In this document: positions 25,297 to 34,169 of the stretch, piece by piece | Layout of the letters: each line of letters starts with the position of its first letter | Numbering within the stretch: position 1 is the stretch's first letter | Assembly (NCBI RefSeq): GCF_963675065.1 | Contig: NZ_OY775905.1 | Coordinates: forward strand, 1,376,501 to 1,440,500 | Direction: 5' to 3' | Source of the DNA: an uncultured Draconibacterium sp. | GTDB lineage: Bacteria; Bacteroidota; Bacteroidia; Bacteroidales; Prolixibacteraceae | DNA: 64,000 nucleotides | Translations under genes and position numbers: made by a program | Notes under the pieces: generated by a model | The model's input: only the letters and a program-made list of their open reading frames with translations | Told to the model about the DNA's origin: nothing | Database searches by the model: none

Positions 25297-26535
25297 ATGA
25301 GCTTACTTTACAACCTTGGAATTTTGTTTTACGGACTTTTTATCCGTATTGCGGCTTTATTTAACGAGAAGGCAAAACTGTTTGTTACCGGGCGCAAAAA
25401 CTGGATAAAAAAACTCGATTCGACTGTTGAGAAAAATGCGTCGTACATTTGGTTTCATTGTGCGTCGCTGGGCGAATTTGAACAGGGCAGGCCGGTTTTA
25501 GAGGAAATAAAAAAACAATTTCCGGAATACAAGGTCGTACTCACTTTCTTTTCGCCATCGGGGTACGAAATCCGGAAAAACTATGAAGGAGCAGATATCG
25601 TTTCCTACTTACCAATGGACACCCAAAAGAATGCTCAGGAATTTATCCGACTGGTTAACCCCGAAAAAGTATTCTTTGTGAAATACGAATTCTGGTACAA
25701 CTACATTGCAGAACTCAAACGTCAGCAAATTCCACTTTATATTATCTCAGCCATTTTCAGAGAAAACCAGCAGTTTTTTAAATCAACGCCCTGGGGAAAA
25801 TGGTACCGAAAAATGCTGCACAGCTTCGAACATATTTTTATCCAGAACGACACTTCGGCCCGGCTTCTTGAACAGGCAGGCATCAAACATTATACTGTTT
25901 CGGGCGATACTCGTTTCGATCGGGTGGCCGAAATTGCCCGCGGTGCAAAAAAGTTCGAAATTGTGGAAAAGTTCAGGGGAAATAACGTAACCCTGATTGC
26001 CGGAAGCACCTGGAAGCCCGATGAGGAGCTGCTTGCAGCGTTTATTAACAACTGCAGCGATGTGAAGTTTATAATCGCGCCACACGAGGTTGCACCCGCA
26101 AATATCAACAGAATTCAGGAATTGTTAAAAAAACCGGCCATTTGTTTCAGCAAAGCCGATATTTCAAACATCGACAGCTACGATGTGTTAATAATTGATT
26201 CGATCGGCATTTTATCTTCGCTGTACCAATACGGAAACATAGCGTACATAGGCGGTGGCTTCGGCGTTGGCATTCACAATATCCTGGAAGCGGCGACTTT
26301 TAAGCTGCCTGTTTTGTTCGGGCCGAATTATTTAAAATTTAAAGAAGCGGTTGATCTGGTAAACGAAAAAGGAGCCTTCCCCATCCAAAATTTTACCGAG
26401 CTGAAAGCTACACTCAACAAGCTCATCAACGATAAAACAAGCCTGCAAAATGCCTCCAAAATTTGCAAATATTATATAGAAAAAAACGTGGGCTCAACAA
26501 AGCTTATCATAAATAAAGTTTTTAACAAAAAGTGA
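25297..26535 (+). CDS. waaA: 3-deoxy-D-manno-octulosonic acid transferase
   Basis: The 412-residue enzyme transfers KDO from CMP-KDO to lipid A at the inner membrane. An N-terminal anchor (about residues 1-20) is followed by the family signatures WFHCASLGEFEQGRPV, ITFFSPSGYEIRKNY-like LTFFSPSGYEIR, AGSTWKPDEE and GGGFGVGIHNILEAA. It starts 15 bases behind the lycopene cyclase gene, probably on the same transcript. No other KDO genes are adjacent. Confidence 0.93.
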   Translation: MSLLYNLGILFYGLFIRIAALFNEKAKLFVTGRKNWIKKLDSTVEKNASYIWFHCASLGEFEQGRPVLEEIKKQFPEYKVVLTFFSPSGYEIRKNYEGADIVSYLPMDTQKNAQEFIRLVNPEKVFFVKYEFWYNYIAELKRQQIPLYIISAIFRENQQFFKSTPWGKWYRKMLHSFEHIFIQNDTSARLLEQAGIKHYTVSGDTRFDRVAEIARGAKKFEIVEKFRGNNVTLIAGSTWKPDEELLAAFINNCSDVKFIIAPHEVAPANINRIQELLKKPAICFSKADISNIDSYDVLIIDSIGILSSLYQYGNIAYIGGGFGVGIHNILEAATFKLPVLFGPNYLKFKEAVDLVNEKGAFPIQNFTELKATLNKLINDKTSLQNASKICKYYIEKNVGSTKLIINKVFNKK

Positions 26536-26851
26536 AAGTTTGCATGCTTTTTGTTAGCAAATAATTCTTCGAAAAATTGAATTTTTCCAAGTAATATTCC
26601 GTTAACAAAATTCTTCATCGGCTAATAATAATTTTCAGTTTTGGTAAACTTTTTTTAACTATCAAATATACAACTAGCTGACTATATGATTCATAACAAA
26701 TTAAAGTTGATAACTTTTACTTAATTAACTCTCAAATAAATTCCAAATATTTGATTTCTGTCCTATCTTGCATTACACAATTTGTTGTGATTGACATCTA
26801 AGAAAATCGAATATACATTCTTATAACTTTTAATACACTTACAGAAAAAAA
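26536..26851. other. AT-rich region upstream of the ribonucleotide reductase gene
   Basis: This 316-base stretch shows no open frame and no strong hairpin. I looked for a cobalamin riboswitch, which would suit the B12-dependent enzyme downstream, and did not find the conserved B12-box-like core. A weak -7 candidate (TATCTTGC at 26764) lies 88 bases before the start codon. Confidence 0.5.
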
Positions 26852-29404
26852 ATGGCAGTAAACGAAGTATCTGTAAAAGCCCCGGCGGGCAAAAAAATTT
26901 ACTCTCAGGAAGAAGCAGTAAATGCCTCGCTCGAGTACTTCAGAGGAGACGATTTGGCAGCAAGAGTTTGGGTGAACAAGTACGCCCTTAAAGATTCGTA
27001 CGGAAATATTTTTGAGCTAACTCCGGACGACATGCACAAACGACTTGCAAAAGAAATCGCACGCATTGAAGAACGATATCCTAATCCATTAACCGAAGAT
27101 GAAATCTACAGCGTCCTTAAAGATTTCAAATACATTGTTCCGCAGGGAGGACCAATGACCGGTATCGGAAACGACTATCAAATCGCATCACTATCCAACT
27201 GTTTTGTAGTAGGAAACGATGGAGACTCAGATTCGTATGGTGGAATAATGAAAATTGACCAGGAACAGGTGCAATTGATGAAACGCCGTGGAGGAGTGGG
27301 ACACGACCTGTCGCATATCCGCCCAAAAGGTTCTCCGGTAAAGAACTCGGCATTAACATCAACTGGTATTGTTCCGTTTATGGAGCGCTATTCCAATTCA
27401 ACACGCGAAGTAGCGCAAGATGGACGTCGCGGTGCACTTATGCTTTCCGTATCGATTAAACACCCCGACTCGGAAAGTTTTATCGATGCTAAAATGGAAC
27501 AAGGCAAAGTAACCGGAGCCAACGTATCGGTAAAAATTCAGGATGATTTTATGCAGGCTGTTGAATCAGGAACACCTTATACGCAGCAATATCCTATCAA
27601 CGGAGAAGCACAATACACCAAAGATACCGATGCAGGTAAAATTTGGAAGAAAATTGTAAAGAATGCATGGAAATCAGCTGAGCCTGGAATTCTGTTCTGG
27701 GATACAATTATTAAAGAATCAGTACCGGATTGTTATGCCGACCTCGGTTACCGCACGGTTTCTACCAATCCATGTGGTGAAATTCCGCTGTGCCCTTACG
27801 ATAGCTGCCGCTTGTTAGCCATCAACTTGTATTCGTACGTAGAAAATCCGTTCTCCAAAGACGCAAAGTTTAATTTCGAATTGTTTAAAGAACACATCCA
27901 TTATGCGCAACGCATTATGGACGATATTATCGATCTTGAACTGGAAAAAATTGATGCCATTTTAGAAAAAGTTGAGGAAGATCCAGAAGCAGAAGATATT
28001 AAATTTACCGAAAGAAATCTCTGGGAAAGTATTCGCAGAAAAGCAGACGAAGGTCGTCGTACCGGTATTGGTATTACTGCCGAAGGCGACATGCTGGCTG
28101 CATTAGGATTACGCTATGGTAGCGATAATGCAACTGATTTCTCGGAAGAAATTCACAAAACAATTGCCATTGAAGCTTACCGTTCGTCGGTATACCTGGC
28201 AAAAGACCGTGGAGCATTTACCATTTACGATGCCGAGCGCGAAAAGAACAACCCACTTATCAACCGCATTAAAGATGCCGATGCTGGTCTTTATGAAAAA
28301 ATGGTAAAATACGGCCGTAGAAATATTGCGCTGTTAACGATTGCTCCAACCGGAACAACCAGCCTGATGACGCAAACAACATCGGGTATCGAGCCGGTTT
28401 TCCTTCCGGTATACAAACGCCGCCGCAAAGTAAATCCAAACGACAAGGATACTCGTGTTGATTTTATTGATGAGGTTGGTGATAGCTGGGAAGAGTACAT
28501 TGTTTTCCACCACCATTTTAAAACCTGGATGAAAGCGAATGGTTATGATACTTCTGTTGATTATTCGCAGGAAGACCTCGATAAAATGGTTAAAGAGTCG
28601 CCTTATTACAAAGCTACATCAAACGATGTTGACTGGCTGAATAAAGTGCGCATGCAAGGAAAAATTCAGAAATGGGTTGACCACTCGATTTCGGTAACTA
28701 TTAACCTGCCTGCCGATGTAAAAGAAGAGCTGGTTGGCCACTTGTATTTCGAAGCATGGAAAAGCGGCTGTAAAGGAGTTACCGTTTATCGCGACGGATC
28801 ACGCTCAGGTGTGCTTATTTCGAACGACGACAACAAGAAAAAAACGGAAGAAGGCTCATTCCCGCTGAAACGTCCTGAAACATTGGAAGCCGATGTAGTT
28901 CGTTTCCAGAACAACAAGGAAAAGTGGATTGCTTTTATCGGGTTAATGGATGGCAAACCTTACGAGATTTTCACCGGTTTGCACGACGATGAAGACGGAA
29001 TCCTGCTGCCTCGCTCGATAACAAAAGGTAATATTATTAAAAGCTGGGAAGGCGAAGATTCGCGTTATGATTTCCAATATGCGAACAAACGTGGTTACAA
29101 AACCACTATTGAAGGATTGTCGCACAAATTCAATCCTGTATACTGGAATTACGCGAAATTAATTTCTGGAACATTGCGCCACGGTATGCCAATTCATAAA
29201 ATTGTTGAACTGGTAACCAGTTTGCAACTGGATAATGATACCATTAACTCGTGGAAATCGGGTGTTGCACGTGCACTGAAGAAATACATTCCGGACGGAA
29301 CAATTGCCGATGATGCAAAATGCGGCGAATGTGGATCTGACGATGTAGTGTACCAGGAAGGCTGTTTAACCTGCCTCTCTTGCGGATGCTCGAAATGCGG
29401 ATAA
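26852..29404 (+). CDS. nrdJ: Adenosylcobalamin-dependent (class II) ribonucleotide reductase
   Basis: The 850-residue enzyme reduces ribonucleotides to deoxyribonucleotides with a cobalamin-generated thiyl radical. The redox pair includes Cys117 (SLSNCFVV), the NPCGE loop (306-310) holds the radical-site Cys308, and PTGTTSLM lies near residue 507. The tail has six Cys (CGECGSDD, CLTCLSCGCSKCG), a zinc-ribbon-like end typical of this long class II form. Being oxygen-indifferent, it suits facultative or low-oxygen life. It is monocistronic and has a terminator. It needs B12, as does the partner family of the domain at 33657, though the latter may not bind it. Confidence 0.94.
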   Translation: MAVNEVSVKAPAGKKIYSQEEAVNASLEYFRGDDLAARVWVNKYALKDSYGNIFELTPDDMHKRLAKEIARIEERYPNPLTEDEIYSVLKDFKYIVPQGGPMTGIGNDYQIASLSNCFVVGNDGDSDSYGGIMKIDQEQVQLMKRRGGVGHDLSHIRPKGSPVKNSALTSTGIVPFMERYSNSTREVAQDGRRGALMLSVSIKHPDSESFIDAKMEQGKVTGANVSVKIQDDFMQAVESGTPYTQQYPINGEAQYTKDTDAGKIWKKIVKNAWKSAEPGILFWDTIIKESVPDCYADLGYRTVSTNPCGEIPLCPYDSCRLLAINLYSYVENPFSKDAKFNFELFKEHIHYAQRIMDDIIDLELEKIDAILEKVEEDPEAEDIKFTERNLWESIRRKADEGRRTGIGITAEGDMLAALGLRYGSDNATDFSEEIHKTIAIEAYRSSVYLAKDRGAFTIYDAEREKNNPLINRIKDADAGLYEKMVKYGRRNIALLTIAPTGTTSLMTQTTSGIEPVFLPVYKRRRKVNPNDKDTRVDFIDEVGDSWEEYIVFHHHFKTWMKANGYDTSVDYSQEDLDKMVKESPYYKATSNDVDWLNKVRMQGKIQKWVDHSISVTINLPADVKEELVGHLYFEAWKSGCKGVTVYRDGSRSGVLISNDDNKKKTEEGSFPLKRPETLEADVVRFQNNKEKWIAFIGLMDGKPYEIFTGLHDDEDGILLPRSITKGNIIKSWEGEDSRYDFQYANKRGYKTTIEGLSHKFNPVYWNYAKLISGTLRHGMPIHKIVELVTSLQLDNDTINSWKSGVARALKKYIPDGTIADDAKCGECGSDDVVYQEGCLTCLSCGCSKCG

Positions 29405-29424
29405 TTAATTCGATAAACAATATT

Positions 29425-29460
29425 AAAAGCCGGGATCGTTTTTTGATTCCGGCTTTTCTA
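29425..29460. terminator. Terminator of nrdJ, usable in both directions
   Basis: AAAAGCCGGGATC (29425-29437) pairs with GATTCCGGCTTTT (29445-29457), with one G-T pair. T-rich tails lie on both sides, so it can also end the convergent LytTR transcript. Confidence 0.8.
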
Positions 29461-29468
29461 TTTTTAGT

Positions 29469-29909
29469 TTAGAAGTCTATTAAGTCCCTAATCTTTTCGT
29501 TATAACTTTTGCTGCAGGAAACAATTCTTTCCTTCTCGCATTTCATAACCAAATCAAACCGGCCATTCCCCAACCTTTTAACCTCGTGGATCAGGTTTTT
29601 ATTCACCACCGTTGATTTATGAATACGGATAAACTCTTCCGGAAATTTTTGCTCCAAATCTGCAAGGGTAGTATCAACCACGTATTCTTTCCCGGTAATA
29701 TCAGTTAGAAAAACATAATTATTCCCTGCCGAAAGATCAACGATTTCGTCAAAACGAATAAGCGTAATTTTATTCCCCTCTTTTACCGGATAATACTCCT
29801 TAATTTTTTCTTCCGACATAAGGGGCTCTTGCTGATTATTCTCTTGAGCGTTCGGTTGTATCGGATTTTTAGGTGCTTTACTTTTTCTTATCAGATACCT
29901 TATCAGCAA
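29469..29909 (-). CDS. LytTR DNA-binding domain protein (C-terminal part of a frameshifted gene)
   Basis: The frame encodes a LytTR domain (about residues 45-146), with RIHKSTVVNKNLIHEVKRL and the final basic strand ERIVSCSKSYNEKI. The first 30 residues (hydrophobic LLIRYLI, then KSKAPKNPIQPN) look like the end of a membrane helix and its cytoplasmic linker rather than a true start. The open frame has a TTG at 29909 or an ATG at 29819, which would give only the domain. The missing N-terminus is encoded just upstream in another frame (29903-30001). LytTR proteins bind direct repeats in DNA and often regulate quorum or envelope genes. There is no receiver domain. Confidence 0.75.
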   Translation of the reverse strand: MLIRYLIRKSKAPKNPIQPNAQENNQQEPLMSEEKIKEYYPVKEGNKITLIRFDEIVDLSAGNNYVFLTDITGKEYVVDTTLADLEQKFPEEFIRIHKSTVVNKNLIHEVKRLGNGRFDLVMKCEKERIVSCSKSYNEKIRDLIDF

Positions 29910-30001
29910 TACCGCCGCAAAACAATTACCAGACCCGGAATTAGAATCAAAAGAATTATTATTTCCTGCGGCCCGATAAATCCAAGTAAAATTGTGTCCA
30001 T
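29903..30001 (-). pseudogene. N-terminal membrane segment of the LytTR gene, separated by a frameshift
   Basis: A 32-codon frame reads MDTILLGFIGPQEIIILL followed by a hydrophobic ILIPGLVIVLRR and stops at TGA. Shifting by one base at the run AAAA (29919-29922 on the + strand) joins it to the LytTR frame and gives an uninterrupted hydrophobic helix ending in basic residues (IVFAAVLLIRYLIRK). The joined gene would span 29469-30001 and lacks exactly one base. It is either a real mutation, a sequencing error in the homopolymer, or a site of -1 frameshifting. It could also be a separate mini-protein, but this is less likely. Confidence 0.6.
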
Positions 30002-30064
30002 TGATTTATATTTTAGTTTTTCTTCAAACTAAACAAATACTTTGTTGAATTAAAAATTAAAATT

Positions 30065-30096
30065 AACCAGCTACCTCAAATTCAGGGTAACTGGTC
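30065..30096 (-). terminator. Possible terminator downstream of gcvH
   Basis: An imperfect hairpin pairs AACCAGCTACC with GGGTAACTGGT. It lies about 130 bases beyond the gcvH stop on the minus strand and is followed there by T-rich sequence. A smaller GGGCA/TGCCC hairpin lies nearer the stop (about 30164-30182). Confidence 0.35.
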
Positions 30097-30224
30097 GTAA
30101 AAAAGGAGCAAGGCGCCTTATAATATAAGTAAGTAACCTCTTGAAAAAACCACCACCTCAATTATGGGCACAAAAAATGCCCCACCGAAAAACGATGAGA
30201 CATTTACCTATGCTGTAAAATTTT

Positions 30225-30605
30225 TTAAGCTTCTATCATTGCTTTGTAAGCGTCAGCGTCCATCAGGTCGTCTAACTCTGCTGCATCGGCAATATTCACT
30301 TTAATCATCCATCCTTTTCCGTAAGGATCTTTGTTTACCAATTCCGGATCGTCGGCCAGATCTTCGTTAAACTCGGCAACCTCACCTCCAACTGGCATAA
30401 ACAGGTCAGAAACGGTTTTTACTGCCTCAACTGTACCAAAAGTTTCACCTTTGTCCAGTGTTTCACCTTCAGTTTCAATTTCAACAAATACAACATCACC
30501 CAGTTCTCCCTGAGCAAAATCGGTAACACCAACAACAGCTACATCTCCCTCAACGCGCACCCATTCGTGGTCTTGCGTATATTTCAAATCAGCTGGAATA
30601 CTCAT
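30225..30605 (-). CDS. gcvH: Glycine cleavage system H protein
   Basis: The 126-residue lipoyl carrier shuttles the aminomethyl group between the P and T proteins of glycine cleavage. Lys63 in TVEAVKTVSDLFMPVGGEV is the lipoylation site. The N-terminal half contains DHEWVRVEGDVAVVGVTDFAQ, and the whole matches the usual H-protein length. gcvP and gcvT are not near, so it is encoded apart from its partners, as in many Bacteroidota. It is cytoplasmic. Confidence 0.95.
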   Translation of the reverse strand: MSIPADLKYTQDHEWVRVEGDVAVVGVTDFAQGELGDVVFVEIETEGETLDKGETFGTVEAVKTVSDLFMPVGGEVAEFNEDLADDPELVNKDPYGKGWMIKVNIADAAELDDLMDADAYKAMIEA

Positions 30606-30837
30606 ATTTTTAGTTTTAAATTATTTAAATCGAATCGGTTGAAAGCCGCCCTTTAAATCTATCGCTTTACAAACTCGCCGGGTGCATTTCACTTTAAGAT
30701 ATTTGCCAAAATTAAAACATTTTAATTAAAAACAACCTCCTTATACCCATGCATTTCCCTGATTTTTATCGCATTTTATTTCATGGGGTGCAAAATATGT
30801 GGTGCTTTTTGTATAATTGCAAAAATTGTTGGAAGAA

Positions 30838-31260
30838 ATGTATTCAAAAAAGATCAATTCGCTCGACGAGCTTGAAATTGCTGCAAAGGAGATAATTACA
30901 GCATTTAGTGACGACCGCGTTTTTGCATTTTACGGCAAAATGGGTGCAGGTAAAACAACTTTCATCCAGTCGATTTGCCGTGCATTGGGATCGGACGACA
31001 ACGTTACCAGTCCTACTTTTTCGCTGATAAACGAATACAACACTGCGGATCTTGATTCGATTTTCCATTTCGATTTTTACCGGATAAAAGACATTGAGGA
31101 AGCTTACGACCTGGGCTACGAAGACTACATTTACAGCGGAAACTACTGCCTGATTGAATGGCCCGAAATGATCGAATCGTTGCTGCCCGAAAAAATGGTG
31201 GAGGTAAAAATCGAAGTTCAGGACGACGATACCCGTCTGATTACCGCACTGGAAATCTAG
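30838..31260 (+). CDS. tsaE: tRNA threonylcarbamoyladenosine synthesis ATPase TsaE
   Basis: The product has 140 residues and the Walker A GKMGAGKTT at 33-41 followed by VTSPTFSLINEY and HFDFYRI, the TsaE signatures. It powers the TsaB-TsaD complex that makes t6A37 in ANN-decoding tRNAs. The ATG at 30838 has a good ribosome site (TTGGAAGAA) and directly precedes the first helix; a TTG seven codons earlier is less likely. It is cytoplasmic and essential in most bacteria. The alanine dehydrogenase gene follows after 106 bases. Confidence 0.93.
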   Translation: MYSKKINSLDELEIAAKEIITAFSDDRVFAFYGKMGAGKTTFIQSICRALGSDDNVTSPTFSLINEYNTADLDSIFHFDFYRIKDIEEAYDLGYEDYIYSGNYCLIEWPEMIESLLPEKMVEVKIEVQDDDTRLITALEI

Positions 31261-31366
31261 TTTCCAATACCGCTTTTTACTTCCCGGTTAATTTTCTTTG
31301 AAAACTCCGCTTTTGCTTGTAAATTGCTACTGTTGATTTCGTCAGGTAAATTCATTAAGTTCAATT

Positions 31367-32578
31367 ATGGAAAAAGCAAGAGAAAAGGTATCGATACCAA
31401 AGAACATGCTTCTGCCCAAAGAGGAGATGTTGGAGGTAAAAAAGAAGGGCAAGAAAATAAGAATTGGCGTTCCTTCCGATTTATCGAAAGTTGAATACCG
31501 GGTACCTTTATCGCCGCAAGCCGTTGATCTGTTGGTTTCTTACGGGCACGAAATTCTGATTGAACGCGATGCCGGAAAAGCCGCCAGCTACAGCAACGAA
31601 GATTACCAAAAAGCCGGCGCTACCATTGCTGAAACCAAAGAAGAAACTTTTCAGTGCGACATAATTCTACGCATCGCACCTTTTGATTGCGACGAAATCG
31701 ATTCTCTGCGCGGTAACCAGGTTATCATTTCAAACATGCAGATTCAGGCACATTGCAACGAATCGATTCAGAAAATGATGCAAAAAAAGGTAACCACCAT
31801 TGCCTTTGAATACCTTGAAAACGAAGAGGGCTTTCTTCCTTTCGTTCACCAAATGAGCCAGATTGCAGGAGTTACCTCCATTACCATTGCCAGCGAATAC
31901 CTGAGTAATTCGCGCAACGGAAAAGGCGTTTTGTTTGGCGAAGTTACAGGTGTTACACCTGCCGAGCTGGTGATAATCGGCACCAGTACAGCGGCAGAAT
32001 ATGCAGCACGCGCCGCACTGGGGCTGGGTATTTTTGTTAAGGTTTTTGATACTTCGGTTTACGAACTCAGCAAACTGGAAGAGAAATTGGGTCGACGCAT
32101 TTTTACTTCGGTATTCTATCCCAAAGTTTTGCGTAAAGCCCTTATTTCTGCCGATGCCGTTATTGGAGCAACTTCGTTTAATACTCCTCCAAAATTTAAA
32201 GTTTCAGAGAGTTTGGTAAAACAGATGAAGGAAGGATCGGTGATAATCGACCTGAACGTAAGCCAGGGAGGCTGTTTCGAAACGTCGAAGTGCACCGACT
32301 TTAACAACCCTACATACACCAAACACGGAGTGGTACACTATTGCGTGCCCAACACTCCGGCCATGGTAGCACGAACTGCTTCCATATCATTGAGCAACAT
32401 TTTAATACCAATATTGCTTGCTATTGGCGACAATGGCGGCGTTGAAAACTATATAAAAGTATCGAAAGGATTCCGGAAAGGCGTGTACATCTACCACGGA
32501 ATTCTCACCAATCACGATGTGGGTCGCATGTTCAACATCCCGTCAAAAGACATCGATCTGTTACTCGCTGTATTTTAA
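31367..32578 (+). CDS. ald: Alanine dehydrogenase
   Basis: The 403-residue NAD-dependent enzyme interconverts L-alanine and pyruvate plus ammonia. Residues 35-160 form the catalytic domain (IRIGVPSDLSKVEYRVPLSP) and 170-320 the NAD domain with GEVTGVTPAELVIIGTSTAAEYA, where the loop lacks the classical GxGxxG but is the version seen in Bacteroidota enzymes. HYCVPNTPAMVARTAS is close to the family signature. It is cytoplasmic. A LytTR membrane protein gene follows after 17 bases and may be co-transcribed. Confidence 0.85.
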   Translation: MEKAREKVSIPKNMLLPKEEMLEVKKKGKKIRIGVPSDLSKVEYRVPLSPQAVDLLVSYGHEILIERDAGKAASYSNEDYQKAGATIAETKEETFQCDIILRIAPFDCDEIDSLRGNQVIISNMQIQAHCNESIQKMMQKKVTTIAFEYLENEEGFLPFVHQMSQIAGVTSITIASEYLSNSRNGKGVLFGEVTGVTPAELVIIGTSTAAEYAARAALGLGIFVKVFDTSVYELSKLEEKLGRRIFTSVFYPKVLRKALISADAVIGATSFNTPPKFKVSESLVKQMKEGSVIIDLNVSQGGCFETSKCTDFNNPTYTKHGVVHYCVPNTPAMVARTASISLSNILIPILLAIGDNGGVENYIKVSKGFRKGVYIYHGILTNHDVGRMFNIPSKDIDLLLAVF

Positions 32579-32595
32579 TCAAGAAAGAATTTGCA

Positions 32596-33444
32596 ATGCT
32601 TGATTCGCTAAACAAAAAATATCCTTTTAACGACAACCTTAAAGTTAATGCACGTACCATTTCATCGGTGAGCCTGGGGATTTTTTTGTTTCTGTTGTTC
32701 TTTCAGCCCTTCGAAATTCAAAATCCCGATTTTAATAACCGCCTCATCATCCTTGCAACATTTGGTGCTATAACCCTGGTTTTACTCAGTGTTTTTCGGG
32801 TGATTATCCCGTCGATCTTCATCACTGCATTTTCCGAAGAGCGTTGGACGATATTAAAAGAGATCATCATCGATTTGTTTTTTGTGATCTGCAACTCGGT
32901 AGCCTTTGCATTTTTTGCACGTTATGTTGGGCGTATTCCAATGACCTTTCCAATTGTAATCAATATTGTCATCATTTCAATAGCAGCGGCGGTGATTGTG
33001 GTGCTTACCAACCAGTTTTACTTATTGAAAAAGAAAGTGCAGAAGCTGGAACTTACCCCGAAAGAAGATGACAAGGATGAATCAATAAAGGCTCCGGAAG
33101 AAATTGAGTTTGAATCGGAAAATAAAACGGAATATTTCACGCTTTTTCTCGAGCAGCTAATCCTTATAAAATCGGCAAATAATTACATTGAAGTGATTTA
33201 CAAACACAATAACGAGCTCAAAAAAAAACTGATCCGAAATACGATGAAGACCACCGAGAATTTGTTGCAAAAGTACCCGGAAATCATTCGTTGTCATCGC
33301 TCGTGCATGGTAAACAAAAACTACATAAAAAAAGTATCGCGCGGCTCCGATGGTTTGGTGCTAAATCTGTTCGACTACCCGCAGGAAATTCATGTTTCAA
33401 GACAATATGTGCTTCGTTTAAAAGAAGCGCTAAAATCATCCTAA
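32596..33444 (+). CDS. Membrane-anchored LytTR transcription regulator
   Basis: The 282-residue protein has four membrane helices (about residues 24-45, 55-78, 90-113, 120-145) and, after an acidic linker, a C-terminal LytTR domain with RCHRSCMVNKNYIKKVSRG and IHVSRQYVLRLKEAL. There is no receiver or kinase domain, so the helices themselves or a partner must sense the signal. It is one of three LytTR sequences in the window (with 29469 and the remnant at 46328). The target is unknown. The gene lies 17 bases behind ald. Confidence 0.85.
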   Translation: MLDSLNKKYPFNDNLKVNARTISSVSLGIFLFLLFFQPFEIQNPDFNNRLIILATFGAITLVLLSVFRVIIPSIFITAFSEERWTILKEIIIDLFFVICNSVAFAFFARYVGRIPMTFPIVINIVIISIAAAVIVVLTNQFYLLKKKVQKLELTPKEDDKDESIKAPEEIEFESENKTEYFTLFLEQLILIKSANNYIEVIYKHNNELKKKLIRNTMKTTENLLQKYPEIIRCHRSCMVNKNYIKKVSRGSDGLVLNLFDYPQEIHVSRQYVLRLKEALKSS

Positions 33445-33503
33445 TCCAAATTACAGCTTCCTTAATTTACTTTTCTTAGCTCCAAACTAACCTTTAAAAG
33501 GGC

Positions 33504-33552
33504 ATTTGGGATTACTGGCGCTTATCCCGGATAAATGATAATAATCCCAAAT
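33504..33552. repeat. Nested inverted repeats upstream of the B12-type domain gene
   Basis: ATTTGGGATTA (33504-33514) pairs with TAATCCCAAAT (33542-33552), and inside lies TTATCC-C-GGATAA (33522-33534). No T-run follows, so it is not a plain terminator. It could be an operator or an RNA structure. Confidence 0.6.
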
Positions 33553-33656
33553 TCATGCAAATCATCACTTTTAAAAGCTAAAAATCCCAAAAACTTTTTT
33601 TTCGAATAAATTGGCCGTTAATTTGAAAAATCGAAAACAATGTAAATTTTATTGCC

Positions 33657-34169
33657 ATGAACATACTACTGATTTATCCGGAAAAAGAGAACAATTCAAA
33701 GGGGTTTGAGGCCTTCTTTCAGAAGCTTTTTCACAAGACCTCTGAAGATCCGCTGGAGCTGATCGAGATTTCGATTCAACTACCAATTACCTGGGAGAGG
33801 AAATTGCGTAATCTAAACCAGGAAAAGTTAAATACGAAAGATTTGGAGTGGGCCGATTATGTAATCATTAACGCCGATTCGAGACAGCGAGCTTCAACCA
33901 TTAAACTTATTGAGAAATGTAAAGTCGCAGGGAAAAAGATTATCGCCGAAGGAGCGTTATTTGACTCTCAGCCTACCGATTTTGAGAATGTGGATCACCT
34001 GATTCTGAACCACGCTACATTTGATCCTATTGTACGAGATATGGAAGAAAACACTACTCAACGAATTTATAACGCTAACTTCCGAAAGGAAAAATTAAGC
34101 AAAACCGCGTATTCATTGCTGGGATTTTCAGATTACTTCTCACGAAACATTCACCCCTTTTCGGCGTGA
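33657..34169 (+). CDS. Stand-alone domain like the N-terminus of B12-binding radical SAM enzymes
   Basis: The 170-residue protein (MNILLIYPEKEN... WERKLRNLNQ ... LEWADYVIINADSRQRASTI ... KKIIAEGALFDSQP ... ENVDHLILNHATF) follows the Rossmann-like N-terminal domain of the radical SAM enzymes with cobalamin-binding domains of the DUF4070/hopanoid-methylase type. The chain stops where the Cys-x3-Cys-x2-Cys loop of the radical SAM domain would begin. The family does not have the DxHxxG base-off motif here. It may be a domain that became a separate protein, or a 3'-truncated gene. It ends 19 bases inside the convergent pullulanase gene. No function is known. Confidence 0.6.
   Translation: MNILLIYPEKENNSKGFEAFFQKLFHKTSEDPLELIEISIQLPITWERKLRNLNQEKLNTKDLEWADYVIINADSRQRASTIKLIEKCKVAGKKIIAEGALFDSQPTDFENVDHLILNHATFDPIVRDMEENTTQRIYNANFRKEKLSKTAYSLLGFSDYFSRNIHPFSA

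Noticed and set aside
26536..26851. A cobalamin riboswitch in front of the B12-dependent reductase gene
   Set aside because: The conserved core is not visible and there is no strong hairpin set; only a computed covariance search could settle it.
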